Shown here: positions 6,217-9,820 of the stretch, in pieces
Numbering within the stretch: the stretch's first letter is position 1
How the letters are laid out: each line of letters starts with the position of its first letter
Assembly: GCA_023447015.1 (NCBI GenBank)
Contig: JAEXPG010000370.1
Coordinates: forward strand, 1-9,820
DNA: 9,820 bases
Direction: 5' to 3'
Origin: Verrucomicrobiota bacterium
Lineage (GTDB): Bacteria; Verrucomicrobiota; Verrucomicrobiia; Opitutales; Opitutaceae
Program-made: the position numbers and the translations under genes
The notes under the pieces: generated by a model
Database searches by the model: none
Seen by the model: only the letters and a program-made list of their open reading frames with translations
Told to the model about the DNA's origin: nothing

Positions 6217-9200
6217 TCAGAAACGGAACGTGTTGGTCAGCTGCCAGGTCTGCGGCGGGCGGATGCGATAACCCGCCGGCGTGCCATCCGGCTGCGTGGT
6301 GATCGGCACGAGCTCGTTGCCGACAAACGCGTTCCGGACGTTCAGCTGGATGTTCCACTCGACGTCCTTCCAGACCTTCCGGGTGTAGCCGACCCAGAAG
6401 TCGAAGTTCACTTCCCCGTCGCCCCGGTAGGGGTTGTAGATGTCGTAGAACACCTCCGTCGACACCGCGCCGTCGATCACGGGATAGCCGATCACGATCG
6501 AGGACTCATAGCGCACGCCTGCCCCGACGTTGAACCCCTTCAGGACCCCCTGATCGAAGTTGTAGTTGGAGATCGCGTTGAAGCGCCACTTGCGGAGCTC
6601 GGGGACGTTGGTGCCCTCCTGCAGCTTGAGCATGTGGTAGTACGAGCCGAAGTTCGCGTTCCACTGGTACAGCGCAGTCTCGTTGCCGGAGCCGCCCCAC
6701 CAGATGCGCAGGTCGCCCGCCGCGGTGTTGTTGAGCGCGGCCTCATACTTGGTGACAAAGTCGCTGAGCGCCTCACCGCCGACATTGAAGCGCTGCGCGG
6801 TGGTCTTGGTGGCGTTGAACGTCAGGCGCCAGTTCTTGGTGACTTGAGCGTTGAACTCGAACTCGTAGCCCTTGGAGACACTGTCCTCGGTGACGGCCAC
6901 CCCGGCCGGCGCGGTGGAGCTGAGCGCCGTGCCCGTGCCGGTGGTCGGGGCAGAGAGATCGATCTTCCACGCGGTGTAGAAGCGGGGATCGACACTCGCC
7001 TGCCAGGTGCGCCAAGCCGAGATCGCCGCGGCCTCGCGCGCCTGCGCGTCCGCGAGCGTTTCGCCGGTCGCCAGACCATAGTTGTACTTGCTGTTGGTCG
7101 GGCTGGGGTTCGCCACCGCCGTGCCGATCGTGTCACCATCCCAGTCGTACTGGAAGCGGTTGCACCAGTTGCCGGACCAGGTCTGCGAGCTGCCGATGAA
7201 GTAGATGTAGTTCGTGAGCGCGGAGTTCGTCACGTTCTTCGACTCCGTCTCGTAGCGGTTGATCTTGAGCGAGTACTTGCCGTCCTTGGTCTCGAGCAGG
7301 ATGCCCTTGTCGACGGTGGTGCCGGTCGGCGGCGCGAGCGGCGTGCCATAGATGTCGACACGCTGCGACGCGGGCTGGAAGTTCGAGGACTTGTTGTAGT
7401 ACAAGCTCACGAGAACCGGACTCTTCGCCGTCAGCTGCTTCAGCCCCGGGAGGTCGTTCAAGTGGGCGACGACCATCCAGCTGTGCGAGGTGATCTGCAG
7501 GCGGTTGCTGCAGGCCTCAGGCAGCTGGTAGGAATCCGACGAGAGATCCAGAACGCCACGGCCCTCCTTGTTCTTGGCATAGGCGGCGTTCGTGTCCGTC
7601 GAGTACGACCACGACTTGGCGATATCCTTGCGGACGCCCCAGGTGCCGACGATGGCGTTGTCCCAGAAGTGCCCCTGCCAGACAAACGCGCTCGAGGTCA
7701 CACGGGACCGCGTGAGGCGCGCAGATGTCGTGTTGTGGAGACGGTTTTCGGCGGAGGACTCGGAGTCGATCCAGGTGATCGGAACATCGGTCCAGCCGAC
7801 ATAGTTGGCGGGATTCTCGGACTGGGTCGAGATGCGCGCACCACCGGCCTCGTTGAACGGGGCGATGTCGGGATAGTACTCGTTGATCCAGAGTGCAGCC
7901 GGATCGACATAGTTCGGGTCCGTCGGATCCGTGGGCTTGTTCCACCGACCAACAAAGGTCCGGACCATGCCCGACTGCACTGTCTGCGACTCGGTGGGAC
8001 CCGGGAGGTACGCCCCCGATGCCGTCGAGCTGTTGAGCAGCGAGTCGCCGAGGTAGATCACGGTGTTCGGGACGACTTCGTTGGCGTTGATCCTGAAGGG
8101 ATCGGTGGTGCGGATCGCCTCCGCGTAGGCATCGTCGGCGGTGTAGCGGATCCAGCTCCGGCTGTCGGTCTTCTGCTCATCGGAGGCGAACAGACCGGTC
8201 ACAGTATGCTTGCCGAGAAGGCGGAGCGCCCAGTTCTTGCCATCCTTGGAGAAGTCGTGGGTGGCGAAGATGGTTGCGCGCTTGTCCTCCCGCTTGCTGA
8301 GGTAGGAAGCGTTGTTCCCCTGGCCATTGTCGCTGATGAAGGCGCGTCCCACATTCGGGTTGCTGGTGCCATCGGCAAAGGGCTCGCCATCCGAGCCCGC
8401 GGGCGTGCCGTCGCCATAGACCTTGTTGATGTCGACGTAGATGCCCTGACGCTCGCCGGAGAGGAGGCTGAGGCGCCCGTTCTTGTAGAACTCGTTGTTG
8501 TAGGTGAGCTCAAAGCCCATCTGCTCGTCGAAGAACGTCTGGGCGAGGCTGAGGTTGTACGTGCGGAAATCCTGCCACTCCTTCTTGTTCGAGCCGTCGA
8601 GCAGCTGGTTGTAGAAGTCGAAGACCGAGGAGTCGGTCAGCGTGAGGTCCTTGTAGACGCCAAACTGCGAGTACTTCAGGCCGGCGTTCTTGGCGTACTG
8701 GGCGTAGGTCGCGATGCTTCCCGGACGCTGCCACCCCTGGCCGCTGATCGTCTGGTCGACCGCACCGGTCGAGCTGAGGCCGCCGGAGAACTTCTGGGTG
8801 GGCTCGACGATCCACATCGAGGACTGCGTGGCGCTGTCGGAGTTGAAGAACACCAGCGGGCCGCCGTACTGATTGGCGAAGTTGCCGATCCACGGGTTGT
8901 AGGCGGCGTTGGGCTGGCCGGCATTGGCACCGCCGTTGATGGTGGGACGAACTTGGCCGTGGTTTTCGCGGCCGGTGTTGTCGTCGACGAGCTGCATCGG
9001 GATGAAGGTCTCCCGGTTCAGGTTGTCGTAGGCCACGGACTGCCCCTTCAGCGCTCCGGTGGTGTAGGTGCCGGAATAGGTCCCGGTGTAGAACCAGGGG
9101 GTGATCAGGTCGATCGGGGGTTGCGTGCGCGGATTGTTCGAGCGCACGCGGCCGGCCTCGTAGTTGGCCTTCAGGATCGTCCGCATGCCGTGCTTCTTGA

Positions 9201-9820
9201 GGAAGGCCGGCTCGAAGCGCAGCGCACCGTAGAGGCGTTCGTCCTTCGAGAAGGCCGGCTCCTGCTTGAACTGGTCGTCGTTGCGCAGAGCCGCGATCCG
9301 GACCGCCAGCTGGTCGTCGATCAGGACGCGATTGACGTCGAGCGACTGGCGATTGGCGCCATAGCTGCCGAGGCGGAACTGCACCTCGTTGGCATCGCGG
9401 AACATCGCCATTTTCGTGCGGGTGTTGATGATGCCCGCCGGGCTGCCCATGCCGAAGAGGATCGAGTTGGCACCGCGTTGGAGATCGACGCCGTCGACAG
9501 AGTAGCCGTCCCACGGGATGTCGGTCATGAAGAAATCGCGGGTGTTGTCCGCCGCCGCCAGACCGCGCACGCGGGTGTTGGTGTTCGGGCTGATGAACTT
9601 GCTCGACTCGTCGAGAAAGGCGCCGTCGCCGTTGCCGCCGAAGTTGCCCTGGGTGCCGCCGACTTCGGAGCCGGTGGTGTACTGCAGGAGGGACTTGTTG
9701 TCGGTCGCCGCGACGTCCTTGAGGAACTCGGTGGTGACGACGGACACCGCGCTGCCGATGTCGCGCAGCTCGGTGTTGAGGCGATTACCCGCCAAGGTCG
9801 TGGCGGCGGCGTAACCGGTG
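6217..9820 (-). CDS. TonB-dependent outer-membrane receptor, start beyond the window
   Basis: The 1,200 visible residues are a second large TonB-dependent receptor, paralogous to the one at its left. The frame is open to the right edge, where it reads TGYAAATTLAGNRLNTELRD, matching the GYTATETLAGTRI region of the left receptor. Only about 55 to 60 residues (start, signal peptide and TonB box) should therefore be missing. An apparent start at 9795 is only a TTG inside this conserved block. The plug covers about the first 140 visible residues, with RGLAAADNTRDFFMTDIPWD, VDLQRGANSILFGMGSPAGI and INTRTK. The barrel follows, with VEWNIQLNVRNAF and ITTQPDGTPAGYRIRPPQTW near the end and the C-terminal residues TNTFRF. 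The closing Phe is present and there is no frameshift. It sits in the outer membrane and imports an unknown substrate. It is likely a separate transcription unit from the left receptor, given the terminator-like hairpin and the long gap. Confidence 0.95.
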   Translation of the reverse strand, partial: TGYAAATTLAGNRLNTELRDIGSAVSVVTTEFLKDVAATDNKSLLQYTTGSEVGGTQGNFGGNGDGAFLDESSKFISPNTNTRVRGLAAADNTRDFFMTDIPWDGYSVDGVDLQRGANSILFGMGSPAGIINTRTKMAMFRDANEVQFRLGSYGANRQSLDVNRVLIDDQLAVRIAALRNDDQFKQEPAFSKDERLYGALRFEPAFLKKHGMRTILKANYEAGRVRSNNPRTQPPIDLITPWFYTGTYSGTYTTGALKGQSVAYDNLNRETFIPMQLVDDNTGRENHGQVRPTINGGANAGQPNAAYNPWIGNFANQYGGPLVFFNSDSATQSSMWIVEPTQKFSGGLSSTGAVDQTISGQGWQRPGSIATYAQYAKNAGLKYSQFGVYKDLTLTDSSVFDFYNQLLDGSNKKEWQDFRTYNLSLAQTFFDEQMGFELTYNNEFYKNGRLSLLSGERQGIYVDINKVYGDGTPAGSDGEPFADGTSNPNVGRAFISDNGQGNNASYLSKREDKRATIFATHDFSKDGKNWALRLLGKHTVTGLFASDEQKTDSRSWIRYTADDAYAEAIRTTDPFRINANEVVPNTVIYLGDSLLNSSTASGAYLPGPTESQTVQSGMVRTFVGRWNKPTDPTDPNYVDPAALWINEYYPDIAPFNEAGGARISTQSENPANYVGWTDVPITWIDSESSAENRLHNTTSARLTRSRVTSSAFVWQGHFWDNAIVGTWGVRKDIAKSWSYSTDTNAAYAKNKEGRGVLDLSSDSYQLPEACSNRLQITSHSWMVVAHLNDLPGLKQLTAKSPVLVSLYYNKSSNFQPASQRVDIYGTPLAPPTGTTVDKGILLETKDGKYSLKINRYETESKNVTNSALTNYIYFIGSSQTWSGNWCNRFQYDWDGDTIGTAVANPSPTNSKYNYGLATGETLADAQAREAAAISAWRTWQASVDPRFYTAWKIDLSAPTTGTGTALSSTAPAGVAVTEDSVSKGYEFEFNAQVTKNWRLTFNATKTTAQRFNVGGEALSDFVTKYEAALNNTAAGDLRIWWGGSGNETALYQWNANFGSYYHMLKLQEGTNVPELRKWRFNAISNYNFDQGVLKGFNVGAGVRYESSIVIGYPVIDGAVSTEVFYDIYNPYRGDGEVNFDFWVGYTRKVWKDVEWNIQLNVRNAFVGNELVPITTQPDGTPAGYRIRPPQTWQLTNTFRF

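Noticed and set aside
5852..6271. Several 80- to 137-codon frames on both strands in the gap between the receptors
   Set aside because: Their compositions are proline- and arginine-rich, they overlap each other, the terminator and the inverted repeats, and none has a convincing ribosome site.
1..9820. CRISPR array, tRNA, rRNA, insertion sequence or phage genes
   Set aside because: No regularly spaced direct repeats, no tRNA-like cloverleaf or rRNA sequence, and no transposase or integrase reading frame was found; the repeated similarity between the two halves is receptor paralogy.

Overview
The window is GC-rich and all its recognisable genes lie on the minus strand, so they read from right to left. 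It holds two very large TonB-dependent outer-membrane receptors in tandem, a decayed piece of an SGNH/GDSL-type esterase, and a LacI-family transcriptional regulator. The receptors are about 1,200 to 1,265 residues long, with an EVVVLTPFEV-type TonB box and no SusD partner in view. The regulator has a LacI helix-turn-helix followed by a GYRPDPALNAL segment instead of the usual hinge. This combination suggests a Gram-negative bacterium of the Verrucomicrobiota, most likely Opitutaceae. That placement rests on protein style alone, with no database search.

Layout in transcription order. (1) 9820 to 6217: the second receptor, whose start, signal peptide and TonB box lie beyond the right edge. It is followed by a GC-rich terminator-like hairpin at 6151-6190. 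(2) 6216 to 5651: a 566-base gap without a convincing gene but rich in inverted repeats. These include an 11-bp perfect repeat spaced 86 bases apart, a nested 8+6-bp repeat, and an operator-like palindrome. (3) 5650 to 1853: a complete receptor with signal peptide, ended by a textbook intrinsic terminator at 1748-1783. (4) About 1696 to 1396: the C-terminal third of an esterase, frameshifted and without its N-terminus. (5) 1223 to 111: the LacI-family regulator with a good ribosome binding site. (6) 110 to 1: no gene seen.

Working together (inference): the two receptors would import an oligosaccharide or other bulky nutrient across the outer membrane using TonB energy. The LacI-type protein would sense a sugar-derived ligand and control one or both receptors and possibly itself. 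The esterase relic suggests that the locus once carried a carbohydrate-deacetylating enzyme. The substrate cannot be read from this window. I see no clear new system here; the least explained parts are the structured receptor leader and the esterase relic.
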